Source of the DNA: Rhodocytophaga rosea
Lineage (GTDB): Bacteria; Bacteroidota; Bacteroidia; Cytophagales; 172606-1
Length of the DNA: 64,000 nt
Direction: 5' to 3'
NCBI RefSeq assembly: GCF_010119975.1
Contig: NZ_CP048222.1
Location: forward strand, 6,300,501 to 6,364,500
In this document: positions 54,710 to 63,284 of the stretch, piece by piece
Position numbering within the stretch: the stretch's first letter is position 1
Layout of the letters: each line of letters opens with the position of its first letter
Notes under the pieces: generated by a model
Seen by the model: only the letters and a program-made list of their open reading frames with translations
What the model was told of the DNA's origin: nothing
Databases searched by the model: none
Made by a program: the position numbers and the translations under genes

Positions 54710-55606
54710 TCATCTCACCCGATACGCTACGACGGTGTTGCCGTTGAAGGTGGGAACAAATAATAATTTTTTGCTGGATATGTATTCAATATCAGCGGAG
54801 TTGACTTTGGCAGCAGTTGTATTTAATAATAATTTTTTTTCGCCTTTGCTGCTAATCCAGAATACCCGCCCATTCCAGTCGGAGAAGAAGTAGGCACCTC
54901 TGCCTGCCGGTTCTACACCATCCGAAGCACCCAAGCCATCGGTAATTTTGGTGATTTTTTTACTATCCAGATCAATGATTTGTAGCGCATTATTTTTCTG
55001 GCTGCCAACCGCCAGTTTATTACCTTCTATATATAACCCATTAGGCCGTTGCAGGCTTTCTCCTTCCATAAATATTTGCAGGGAATCGTTCCGCAGATAG
55101 TAGATTTTATCATTCCGGTTATCGGATACATATACAATCCCGCTTTCTCCCACGGTAATGTCATTCAGATATACAGGTTCAGCAATAGTATAACTCTTTA
55201 ATATTGCGCCCGAACCCAGGTCAAACATCACCAATCTGTCGATGTCTGCTACAAATAATTTATTGCCGGAAATGCCCATTCCTTTGGGTGCATTCAAGCC
55301 AGTCGCCCATTCCAAAGTTGTAATTTGCCCTTCCAGTGTGAGTTTGGAAATAAACCCATTCCCATCTTTAACCGCACCATTCCCATTAATATTAGAAACA
55401 TAGAGGACATTTTCTGAGGGTTCATATAAAACAGACTCCGGAGTGCGTAGCAACGTATCTGTTTCCCACACCTGGCGTAACGAACTAGGTTTTTTTTTAG
55501 CAGAAATACTGGTTGTAGCAGAAAGTTTTTCCGGATGTTTGGTTAATGGATAAACAAATAAGATATGAAGCAGGGTAAATAAATAGATATAAAAATGAGT
55601 TTTCAT
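54710..55606 (-). CDS. Exported SMP-30/NHL-type beta-propeller protein
   Basis: A 298-residue protein with a signal-like N-terminus (MKTHFYIYLFTLLHILFV) and a six-bladed propeller of the SMP-30/gluconolactonase-NHL type: TPESVLYEPSENVLYVSNINGNG, APKGMGISGNKLFVADI, YLNDITVGESGIVYVSDN, RPNGLYIEGNKLAVG. The Asn and Asp positions of the calcium site in SMP-30 are partly present. Lactonase activity cannot be asserted. Last gene of a minus-strand run (gap 109 to the reductase gene). Confidence 0.85.
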   Translation of the reverse strand: MKTHFYIYLFTLLHILFVYPLTKHPEKLSATTSISAKKKPSSLRQVWETDTLLRTPESVLYEPSENVLYVSNINGNGAVKDGNGFISKLTLEGQITTLEWATGLNAPKGMGISGNKLFVADIDRLVMFDLGSGAILKSYTIAEPVYLNDITVGESGIVYVSDNRNDKIYYLRNDSLQIFMEGESLQRPNGLYIEGNKLAVGSQKNNALQIIDLDSKKITKITDGLGASDGVEPAGRGAYFFSDWNGRVFWISSKGEKKLLLNTTAAKVNSADIEYISSKKLLFVPTFNGNTVVAYRVR

Positions 55607-55715
55607 AGCCTTAATTGTTGAACCTAATGTGATTTTTCCTAACTACTCCGGCCGGAAGTGTTTGGTTGTATAATTTACATAAATTTGAGTGCAGAGTAAA
55701 ATTTACCCTGATAAT

Positions 55716-56699
55716 TCATAGAGAAAGTAAAATTTTTCCTGTCCGGCCGGGAGCATCTGCATGAGTAACCGCCTGTTTGATTTGTTCTAATGGATAAACC
55801 TTCTCTACCGGAAGTTTCACTTTACCTGAGGCAAGCAGTTCAATCACCGTTTCCCGTACTTCTGTGCGCTTGTTTTCCTCTGCGTGGCGCATCCAGTCGG
55901 TGAGCCAGAAACCCCGGATATGCAAGGCTTTGAAAATCATCAGGCCACTATTGACCGGAATATTTTCCAGACTCAGCAATCCATATACCAGCATAGTGCC
56001 TCCGTATGCTAACGATTGTAAGGCAGAAGCTCCGGTTTTGCCACCTACGGCATCCAGTACACAGGGAACACCTTTACTGCTGGTAATTTCCATCACCCGC
56101 TTCGGTAATTTTTCTTCTTCTGTATTAATTATTTCATCCGCGCCTAATTCCTTTAACCGGGCGATCATGTCATTCCTGCGGACAGTGCCAATGGTGCGGA
56201 TTCCTTTCATCTTACATAACTGGATCACCATTTGCCCGAAAGCAGAACCAGCTGCTGTCAGCAGGAGCCATCCGCCAGGTTGTACACCGGATTCCTGTAC
56301 CATAGCATAAGCGGTGAATGGATTTACAAACAGTTGGGCGGCTGTTTCATCCGGTAATGCATCCGGAATTGGAATAATAGTTTTAGCTGGCACTGTTACA
56401 TACTGCGACCAGGCACCGATTGTGGTAAAGCTCATCCTGGTTCCCATTTTTTGGCTTACTTCTTCACCTATTGCATCTATCGTACCCATTCCTTCGAACC
56501 CTGCGCCTGAAGGGAACTGCGGTTTGATGCCATATTGATTCTGAATAAACGAAATATCCGACGGATTAATGGGACTAACATGGACCCGTATCCTGACTTC
56601 TCCGGGTTTTGGTTCAGGCATAGGTACTTCTTCAACTCTAAGGACATCTGCCGGTTTTCCGGCCTCTGCAAACCGGACACTGCGTATAGTTGTAGGCAT
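55716..56699 (-). CDS. Medium-chain reductase, enoyl-reductase/quinone-type
   Basis: A 327-residue zinc-independent MDR: GroES-like N-terminus (PKPGEVRIRVHVSPINPSDISF, PSGAGFEGMGTI), then a Rossmann NADPH domain with GGWLLLTAAGSAFGQMVIQL. No cysteine ligands for zinc are seen. It resembles trans-2-enoyl-CoA reductases and quinone reductases. It sits in a minus-strand run with two SDRs and a macro-domain gene, 57 bases after the macro gene. Cytoplasmic. Substrate unknown. Confidence 0.87.
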   Translation of the reverse strand: MPTTIRSVRFAEAGKPADVLRVEEVPMPEPKPGEVRIRVHVSPINPSDISFIQNQYGIKPQFPSGAGFEGMGTIDAIGEEVSQKMGTRMSFTTIGAWSQYVTVPAKTIIPIPDALPDETAAQLFVNPFTAYAMVQESGVQPGGWLLLTAAGSAFGQMVIQLCKMKGIRTIGTVRRNDMIARLKELGADEIINTEEEKLPKRVMEITSSKGVPCVLDAVGGKTGASALQSLAYGGTMLVYGLLSLENIPVNSGLMIFKALHIRGFWLTDWMRHAEENKRTEVRETVIELLASGKVKLPVEKVYPLEQIKQAVTHADAPGRTGKILLSL

Positions 56700-56756
56700 A
56701 TAGTTTATAATTTAATGATCTGCTATTTCAAATTTTCTATTGTTATATATTACGTA

Positions 56757-57410
56757 TCATTCTGTTTTATCCCAATCTAAGTTCTGATAATATTGCAGAT
56801 CCCTGGTTTGTTGAGTATATAATAACTGGTTCTTTTGCTGGGCATCAACCCAGGAAGATGGAAAGCTGACTTTATCTAAAATAACTTCATCATAGGCTAC
56901 TCTCATTTGTCTGGCACAAATGTCAGCCGGTACTTTACCTACGCCAGTACCTAAACCTGAAATGGAAACAGCCCTTACTACTTCTTTAACAGGAGTTCCG
57001 TTGTCTAGTTTGCAATATTTTATTAGTAATAAAACCGCTCGCATGGCTAAGTATACGTTTACGGTAGTATTTAGTATCAAGGGTACCCGCATGGTAGGAG
57101 CAGAAATCAGATAAGGAATTTTTGGATGACCTGTTTCTACAATTTCTGCTTGTCCTACTAATAGTTCTCCATGGTATTTCTGTTTTATTTTAGCCTGCAA
57201 TATTGCTTGTACATGCCATCCTAAATAGTTGGAAATTGCTAAATCCAGTCCGCCATCCATAAATCCGAATGAATTGGCAGGGCTTACAATAGCATTGCAT
57301 CCCGTTTCAAATATAGAACCGGCAAAAATCTCAACATCCTGACAATCTTTGAAATATAGCTGCCAGGCTTTGATTACACTATGGTTTGTATCTGAAAGGA
57401 TTATTTTCAT
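56757..57410 (-). CDS. Macro-domain (ADP-ribose-binding) protein
   Basis: A 217-residue single macro domain. Motifs: CNAIVSPANSFGFMDGGLDLAI (Asn and Gly-Gly of the adenine/ribose loop), then LSAPTMRVP, and SISGLGTGVGKVP (diphosphate loop). Macro domains bind or hydrolyse ADP-ribose adducts or O-acetyl-ADP-ribose. It lies between an SDR and an MDR gene on the same strand with gaps of 34 and 57 bases, so it is likely co-transcribed with redox enzymes. No partner ADP-ribosyltransferase is seen nearby. Confidence 0.9.
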   Translation of the reverse strand: MKIILSDTNHSVIKAWQLYFKDCQDVEIFAGSIFETGCNAIVSPANSFGFMDGGLDLAISNYLGWHVQAILQAKIKQKYHGELLVGQAEIVETGHPKIPYLISAPTMRVPLILNTTVNVYLAMRAVLLLIKYCKLDNGTPVKEVVRAVSISGLGTGVGKVPADICARQMRVAYDEVILDKVSFPSSWVDAQQKNQLLYTQQTRDLQYYQNLDWDKTE

Positions 57411-57444
57411 TTTACTGGTTGGTTAATAAATATTGTTGGCCGTT

Positions 57445-58044
57445 TTAATACACTCTTAAAACCTGCCCGTTAATTACTCCTTCTACACTTTTCAGATACG
57501 CTTTTACTACTTTATCCATAGGAACCGGAATATGTCCGGGAAAGAAAGGACCCAGTTCTTCCAGGGAATCTTCTACCATGCCTGGGCTAATGACATTCAG
57601 GCGGATGCCTCTTTTAAGTTCGACAGTTGCACCCATTACAAATCCATGTAAAGCACTGTTGATGGTATTGAGCACAACCGCTCCTTTGATAGGCTCATCC
57701 GCCAGAATGCCGGAAGTAATAGTAAAAGAACCGTTATCATTTATGTAATCTTTGCCGATCATGACCAGATTGATCTGTCCCATCATTTTGCTGCGGATAC
57801 CCCGGTAAAAATGTTCTTCAGTTGTTTGTTCAAAGGGCCCTATATAGCCACTACCTGCTGTTATCACCATCGCATCAAAAGAGCCAACCTGCTGGTACAT
57901 TTTCCGGATAGAATCAGTGGAAGTGATATCCACTTTTACATCTCCCCGGTTGGCGCTTGCTTTAATCACCTCATACCTGGGAGATAATTCGTCGTATAAT
58001 TTCCTTCCGATGGTGCCAGTTGCACCCACTAATATGATTTTCAT
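57445..58044 (-). CDS. Short SDR lacking Tyr-x-x-x-Lys
   Basis: A 199-residue short-chain dehydrogenase of the compact PRK07578 kind. NAD(P) motif VGATGTIGRKLYDEL at the N-terminus and SFTITSGILADEPI near 108-121. The usual catalytic Tyr-x-x-x-Lys is replaced by a segment NTINSALHGF, as in that subgroup, so it may be a non-canonical reductase or binding protein. It begins 187 bases past the stop of the upstream SDR; the gap holds a simple repeat. Cytoplasmic. Confidence 0.88.
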   Translation of the reverse strand: MKIILVGATGTIGRKLYDELSPRYEVIKASANRGDVKVDITSTDSIRKMYQQVGSFDAMVITAGSGYIGPFEQTTEEHFYRGIRSKMMGQINLVMIGKDYINDNGSFTITSGILADEPIKGAVVLNTINSALHGFVMGATVELKRGIRLNVISPGMVEDSLEELGPFFPGHIPVPMDKVVKAYLKSVEGVINGQVLRVY

Positions 58045-58080
58045 AAATTGGAGTTATATCTTCTTAGAAACTTATTTAAA

Positions 58081-58231
58081 ATTGAGCGATTGAGTGGATG
58101 AGTGATGGAGTGAGTATATCTTCAGCAGATTAATTGTATAACAATGCAGTAATTCAACACTTCAGCCATCTGACCATCCAACATTCATAATCTAAAATAC
58201 ACTCACTCATTCTCTCAATCACTCATTCACT
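58081..58231. repeat. Inverted GAGTGAT-type simple repeats between two SDR genes
   Basis: A left arm (58081-58117) of GATTGAGTGGATGAGTGAT units and a right arm (58199-58231) of complementary CTCATTC/CAATCACTCATTC units flank about 80 plain bases. The right arm starts directly after the SDR stop codon and resembles the repeat after the RDD gene at 43391-43426. Confidence 0.7.
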
Positions 58232-59026
58232 TTACACAATACTCCGCACCACACCGCCATCCACCCGAAGGGCAGCACCATTGGTAGCCGATGCCAGGGG
58301 ACTGGCAATATACGTGACCATATTGGCTACTTCATCGGTACTGGCAAAGCGCCGGATAAGTGAACTGGGCCTTGCACTCTGGAAAAAATTCTGCTCCATT
58401 TGCTCTTTGGTGAGATTCTGTTGCTTAGCCATACTTTCAATAAAACCGCCAACCCCTTCAGATAAAGTAGGTCCGGGCAGGATAGAATTAACCGTTACAT
58501 CGGTTCCTTTGGTGAGTTCAGCTAAACCCCTGGCAATGGCTAACTGGGCAGTTTTAGTCATGCCATAATGAATCATTTCTTCGGGAATCTGAACGGCCGA
58601 TTCACTGGAAATAAAAATAATACGACCCCAGTTTTTTTGCAGCATCCTGGGGAAATAGTGCCTCGACAAGCGGATGCCACTCATCACATTCACCTCATAA
58701 AAGCGCAGCCAGTCTTCATCCGGAATCTGGGCAAATTCTTTGGGTTCAAAAATGCCTACATTGTTTACCAGAATATCTACATCTGGCACCTGCTTTAATA
58801 ATGCATCTATTTCTGCTTTTTTGCCAAAATCCACTGGAACGCCGCTTACAGAAGCTTGTGGCAGTTGTTTCTTCAGCTGTTGGATGGCTTCCTGAATACG
58901 CTCATGAGTCCGGCCTGTAATAATAACAGAAGCGCCTTCTTCGAGCAATTTCTGGGCGATAGCTAAACCTATTCCGGCGGTTGATCCGGTGACCAGAGCC
59001 GTTTTATTTGTAAGTTGCAGATCCAT
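58232..59026 (-). CDS. SDR family oxidoreductase
   Basis: A 264-residue classical short-chain dehydrogenase: TGSTAGIGLAIAQ for NAD(P), NNVGIF (substrate-side Asn-Asn), ISSESAVQIPEEMIHYGMTKTAQL with Ser and the Tyr-x-x-x-Lys pair, and a C-terminal NGAALRVDGGVVRSIV. Substrate unknown; fits the 3-oxoacyl reductase-like group. First gene of the minus-strand run. Its stop codon abuts a simple repeat. Confidence 0.94.
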   Translation of the reverse strand: MDLQLTNKTALVTGSTAGIGLAIAQKLLEEGASVIITGRTHERIQEAIQQLKKQLPQASVSGVPVDFGKKAEIDALLKQVPDVDILVNNVGIFEPKEFAQIPDEDWLRFYEVNVMSGIRLSRHYFPRMLQKNWGRIIFISSESAVQIPEEMIHYGMTKTAQLAIARGLAELTKGTDVTVNSILPGPTLSEGVGGFIESMAKQQNLTKEQMEQNFFQSARPSSLIRRFASTDEVANMVTYIASPLASATNGAALRVDGGVVRSIV

Positions 59027-59291
59027 ATAAATTTCGTGAGGTGGTTAATTAGGGCGTAAAGTAAACAAATTCTACTGTGAAACATGGTGCTTTACAGGCA
59101 CAGAGTTGCTATTTTCTACCAGTGCAGCCAGATATAACAACGAATGATTTTGTTGGGAAAATCCATAATTAAATCCTGATATTTGCGAATTCCTGTATTT
59201 TATGTAGAAATATATACATCAAGTACACTATTTTTGCCTTTTAACCCAAAAGCAGGGTCTTGTTATTGGTTGCCAGATATATTTGTAATCC

Positions 59292-60032
59292 GTGAAAGAA
59301 CGCATTGTAGTTATTCCAACATTTAACGAAATTGAAAACATTGAAGCGATCATCCGCAAGGTATTTTCGCTAAGTCTCCCTTTTGACATGCTTATTGTAG
59401 ACGATGGTTCTCCAGATGGCACTGCGCTGAAAGTAAAGGAATTACAACAGGAATTTTCCGGCAGATTACATTTAGAAGAAAGAAAAGGTAAACTAGGCCT
59501 GGGTACAGCCTATATTCATGGCTTTAAGTATGGCTTGCGGAATGGATACCAGTATTTGTTTGAGATGGATGCCGATTTTTCTCATAACCCGGAAGATCTG
59601 GTGCGGCTCTATGAAGCTTGTGCCGGGCAGGGAAATGATGTGGCGATTGGTTCCAGGTATGTAACAGGCGTAAATGTGGTAAACTGGCCCATGAGCCGGG
59701 TACTGATGTCCTATTTTGCGAGTAAATATGTCCGTTTTATTACCGGTTTACCTATTCATGATACGACAGCCGGTTTTAAATGTTATCATCACCGGGTACT
59801 GGAGGTAATTAATCTGGATAGTATCCGTTTTGTGGGGTATGCCTTCCAGATTGAAATGAAATTTCTGGCCTGGAAATATGGATTCCGGCTGATAGAAGTG
59901 CCTATTATTTTCACTGACCGTACCAAAGGACAATCTAAAATGTCGAAAGGTATTTTTAAAGAGGCAATCCTGGGTGTATTGCGGATTAAACTAAAAAGTT
60001 TATTTACCAATTACCGCCAGCCAGCTGTCTAA
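59292..60032 (+). CDS. Polyprenol-phosphate mannose synthase (GT2)
   Basis: A 246-residue cytosolic glycosyltransferase of the dolichol-phosphate mannosyltransferase (Dpm1) type. GT-A motifs VVIPTFNEIENI, LIVDDGSPDGT and EMDADFSHNPEDL (Asp-x-Asp), then GTxAGFKCY and RTKGQSKMSKGIFKEA. It should move a hexose from a nucleotide sugar to a lipid phosphate at the inner leaflet. No C-terminal membrane domain, the short single-domain form. GTG at 59292 is the start. It converges with the GT87 gene, whose enzyme class uses such lipid-linked sugars; the ends are 5 bases apart. Confidence 0.93.
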   Translation: MKERIVVIPTFNEIENIEAIIRKVFSLSLPFDMLIVDDGSPDGTALKVKELQQEFSGRLHLEERKGKLGLGTAYIHGFKYGLRNGYQYLFEMDADFSHNPEDLVRLYEACAGQGNDVAIGSRYVTGVNVVNWPMSRVLMSYFASKYVRFITGLPIHDTTAGFKCYHHRVLEVINLDSIRFVGYAFQIEMKFLAWKYGFRLIEVPIIFTDRTKGQSKMSKGIFKEAILGVLRIKLKSLFTNYRQPAV

Positions 60033-60037
60033 AAATT

Positions 60038-61246
60038 TTAAATATTGGTTTTTTCTACTTCAGGTTCCGGAACATAATTTTCTGTGAGGAGCTGGTAGAG
60101 AAGCCTGAACCAGATAAAAATACAGAAGGCTGCTTTGAGCACATAGGGATACACCAGTTGTTGCCTCAGGAATGGCGGAAAAATATCCGTAGGAGAGAGG
60201 GAAGTAAATACAAAAGCCAGTATTACTAAGGTCAGGTTCAGCTTATCCCGTTTCTGGAAAAAATACCAGATACCTACCCCGCACATAGCAATAATGAAAG
60301 TCGGCGATTCAGCTTTATGGTTAAAAATCACAATCCAGATCAGAATAGACGCCAGAAACAAGATGCGAAATAGTTTGTTATTATATGCCCTGAACTTCAG
60401 CAGTGGCACACAAAATAGAACCACTCCAGCCAGTAAAACCAGTGTTTTGGATAACTCAAGTCCAAACCAGGTATAGAGCCAGCCCATTACTGATAAACCA
60501 TACGATGCTGAATGATCTGCTGCCAGCATCTGCTGCCAGCTTTTATATAAAAATACAAGTTGATCCGGTGAAATTACTATCAGGGGAAGCAGTAATAATA
60601 CAATTCCCCACAATACTGAATAGCCAATAAATTTAAGTTTATCCGGATAGAAAAGAAACAAGACAGCCGCTACAATTCCGAATATTTTAATATAGAATGC
60701 AAGCACAATACACAGTGCCGCCAGCCATACTTTCTTGCGTTCAAAACTGTTGAAAGCCAGAATAAGTAAAGCCGCCATCAGTCCGTTGCTCTGGGCATTT
60801 TGAATGGAAGTAAGCAACTCTTGTAAAATAAACCAGAGAATAAATACTTTCAACTTATCCTGGTGAAATGGTAAACTCCAGATCGCAATAAACAACGGAA
60901 GAGTATTCAATGCATTCCATAAGAAAAGGCCTACTATATCAGGCAACACAGCCAGGGGTGCCATCAGCAGGGCAAATGTTGGGCTATACTTATATAAATC
61001 CCATTGCTGCTGGAGGTAAAGAATATACAAATCCTGGTTGTTGATCAGATGAAAAAACGACTGCTTAAAAATTACATAATTATTATAGCGGGTATATCCT
61101 ACCGGATAGCCTTCAATAAACTTAGGCGAAGAAAAGTATTGTATCAGGCTGACAATAAGCGTGATGGCTGCATATGTCAGTGCAATAAATCTTGTATTGT
61201 TGAGTCTTCTTATAACAGCATCAATTGCTTTATTCTGAATGGTCAT
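60038..61246 (-). CDS. GT87-type membrane glycosyltransferase (DUF2029)
   Basis: A 402-residue polytopic protein with about nine or ten membrane segments. The first periplasmic loop has YTRYNNYVIFKQSFFHL and YLQQQWDLYKYSPTFALLMAPLAVLP, the signature of GT87/DUF2029 enzymes, which use polyprenol-phosphate mannose. The Tyr-Lys-Tyr-Ser-Pro motif is clear. It lies tail to tail with the polyprenol-phosphate mannose synthase gene, so donor maker and user sit together. Probably extends a surface glycan. Confidence 0.88.
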   Translation of the reverse strand: MTIQNKAIDAVIRRLNNTRFIALTYAAITLIVSLIQYFSSPKFIEGYPVGYTRYNNYVIFKQSFFHLINNQDLYILYLQQQWDLYKYSPTFALLMAPLAVLPDIVGLFLWNALNTLPLFIAIWSLPFHQDKLKVFILWFILQELLTSIQNAQSNGLMAALLILAFNSFERKKVWLAALCIVLAFYIKIFGIVAAVLFLFYPDKLKFIGYSVLWGIVLLLLPLIVISPDQLVFLYKSWQQMLAADHSASYGLSVMGWLYTWFGLELSKTLVLLAGVVLFCVPLLKFRAYNNKLFRILFLASILIWIVIFNHKAESPTFIIAMCGVGIWYFFQKRDKLNLTLVILAFVFTSLSPTDIFPPFLRQQLVYPYVLKAAFCIFIWFRLLYQLLTENYVPEPEVEKTNI

Positions 61247-61334
61247 GCGAAATATTTTCCTGACTTGGTAAGTGACATAATTATTAATTTTTTACCAGAG
61301 TAATATATTGTTCGATAACTGAAATAGAAAATGA

Positions 61335-62228
61335 TTAAATCAATTTGTAGTTTTTGTATTCCCCGATACGGATGCCCGAGTATTTTTCAATGAGATATAA
61401 CATTTTCTCCCGGGGAGTGAAAATTCGTCTGATTTTCTCTCCATCAAAATCCCAGTCTCGATTTGCAATAACCGGATGCATAAGTTTGGGATGAGATCCT
61501 GTAAAGCGTTTCAGATCATCTATCTGGTAATAGTCGTATTCTTCCTTTTTCTCTTGTTTGTCAAGCCAGCTGTCATCGTTCCAGAACTTGTGAAAAAACA
61601 TTGATTTTTTTTGCATTAATTTAGGAGGCCTTACATAAGAATAATGAAAAACCGGCACTTCTATTTGTTTAACATGTAATTTCAATCCTTTGTGCCCATT
61701 TTCATAGGCATGTATAGAAGGGTATTTCCTGAAACCTTGTGAATCCCTGTATGAATGAATATTCAAATGATTCCGAATGATTCTGATTTCCTTCCTATGC
61801 CATTTTCTGGTATTGCCTATATAGTCATAACTGCCAAAAAAATTTAGAAAATGAAATAAAAATCCTTCTACTTCAAGATCGTCTTTATATGTATTCATAG
61901 CACGATAAATCGTATCCAGATCATGCTCATGTATTACTTCATCAGCCTGAATATGAAAGCCCCAGTCACCACTGATATGATCGAGGGCAATGTTTGCCTG
62001 CTGGGCAAAAATTTTCCCTCCCTTTCGCATGTTTTCATCCCACACCGTATCAATTATTTTTATTTTAGGAGAATTTAAATTGACAATTGCCTCGCGGGTG
62101 CCATCAGTAGAATCTCCAACAGCAACAATAAATTCATCACACAAAGGTAAAATAGACTGGAAGGCTTGTAAGAATGGATACCCATAGGTGAATCCATTTC
62201 TTATATAGGAAAATCCACTAACTGTCAT
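61335..62228 (-). CDS. Glycosyltransferase family 2
   Basis: About 297 residues from ATG 62228 (a TTG one codon earlier is also possible). GT-A N-terminus GFSYIRNGFTYGYPFLQAF, VAVGDSTDGT and HIQADEVIHEHDL for metal and nucleotide-sugar binding. No membrane segment. It resembles the TrsB/YfdH-free GT2 types of capsule or O-antigen loci. A TATTTTTG element reading on the minus strand (62258-62251) lies 23 bases upstream. Acceptor unknown. Confidence 0.88.
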   Translation of the reverse strand: MTVSGFSYIRNGFTYGYPFLQAFQSILPLCDEFIVAVGDSTDGTREAIVNLNSPKIKIIDTVWDENMRKGGKIFAQQANIALDHISGDWGFHIQADEVIHEHDLDTIYRAMNTYKDDLEVEGFLFHFLNFFGSYDYIGNTRKWHRKEIRIIRNHLNIHSYRDSQGFRKYPSIHAYENGHKGLKLHVKQIEVPVFHYSYVRPPKLMQKKSMFFHKFWNDDSWLDKQEKKEEYDYYQIDDLKRFTGSHPKLMHPVIANRDWDFDGEKIRRIFTPREKMLYLIEKYSGIRIGEYKNYKLI

Positions 62229-62407
62229 CAAAATTGGCTTTAAGTAAAGTCAAAAATATAAAAGTTTTTTTTATCAGTAGGAATTCAACCCACTTTTCTG
62301 CTTTTGTAGAATTAGTTAGCTACCAGGACAATGATGTAGAAACGTAATAAAAATAAAATAACTTGTACAGTTCTTGTGATCCTGTTCTTTAACCAGATGG
62401 GTAGTAT

Positions 62408-62438
62408 TTGAATAAATAGCAAACAAAGCCTACATTTG
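62408..62438 (+). promoter_or_regulatory. Bacteroidota-type promoter of FkbM gene
   Basis: TTG at 62408-62410 (preceded by T), a 20-base spacer and TACATTTG at 62431-62438, a good match to TTTG-N17-23-TAnnTTTG. The expected transcript start is about 20 bases before the ATG at 62465. Confidence 0.65.
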
Positions 62439-62464
62439 GTGGTTGAAGCCCAACAAACCCCGGC

Positions 62465-63238
62465 ATGTTTTCAGCTAAGAAATATATTAACCTGATCCGT
62501 TATATTAACAACTGGCCTCATTATTTTACGGCTAAGTATTTTGATTCCAGCCAGGACCCGGTAAAATTTACGGCGAAACATCAGGTAAGGGTGCAAGTGC
62601 CAAAAGGGGGAATTATGCCCATTTTCAAGGAAATTTTCATGGAGGATCTCTATGAAATCGATTTTCTGAAAAAGCGCTTGCCTGATAATCCCGTGATTGT
62701 GGATGTGGGAGCCAACGTAGGTTTTTTCTCTTTGTTTATGGCTTCGCAATTTCCTAAAGCAGCTGTTTATGCTTTTGAGCCATTGCCTGGAAATTTCAAA
62801 CACCTGGAGAAGCATTTTCAGTTAAACCCGGATAAAAAACTGGTAGCCCAGAACAAAGCCGTTGCCGGTAGTAAAGGTACCCTCACTTTACATTATAATC
62901 CGGAAGTAAATTTTACAGCGCTTGCTTCCATGCATACCACGTTTGATGCCTCGAATACCCGGCAAGTGGAGGTAGAATCGGTAAGTTTGCCAGATATCTT
63001 CAATCAATTTAATCTTCAGAAAATAGACCTGCTTAAATTAGATTGTGAAGGCGCAGAGTATGATATTTTGTATCAATGCCCGGCAGAGTTGTTTCCCAGA
63101 ATAAGCCAGATTGCCATGGAAACGCATGCAGGTAAAAAGCCAAATGAAAATACAGAAGCCTTAGCCGCTTATTTGCAGAAACAGGGCTATCAGCTCAAGT
63201 CGGATGCAAACCATTTTATCTGGGCATGGAGAAATTAA
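62465..63238 (+). CDS. FkbM-family methyltransferase
   Basis: A 257-residue SAM-dependent methyltransferase of the FkbM kind. SAM motif I VIVDVGANVGFFSLFM (78-93), acidic motif YAFEPLPGNF and the LLKLDCEGAEYDIL block typical of the family. It likely adds a methyl group to a hydroxyl on a surface sugar, fitting the neighbouring glycosyltransferases. It has its own promoter and is followed 46 bases later by a GT4 gene on the same strand. Cytoplasmic. Confidence 0.93.
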   Translation: MFSAKKYINLIRYINNWPHYFTAKYFDSSQDPVKFTAKHQVRVQVPKGGIMPIFKEIFMEDLYEIDFLKKRLPDNPVIVDVGANVGFFSLFMASQFPKAAVYAFEPLPGNFKHLEKHFQLNPDKKLVAQNKAVAGSKGTLTLHYNPEVNFTALASMHTTFDASNTRQVEVESVSLPDIFNQFNLQKIDLLKLDCEGAEYDILYQCPAELFPRISQIAMETHAGKKPNENTEALAAYLQKQGYQLKSDANHFIWAWRN

Positions 63239-63284
63239 TGGATAGTTGGAATTTTATAATTCATTGATCATAGGCCTCTGTCGC

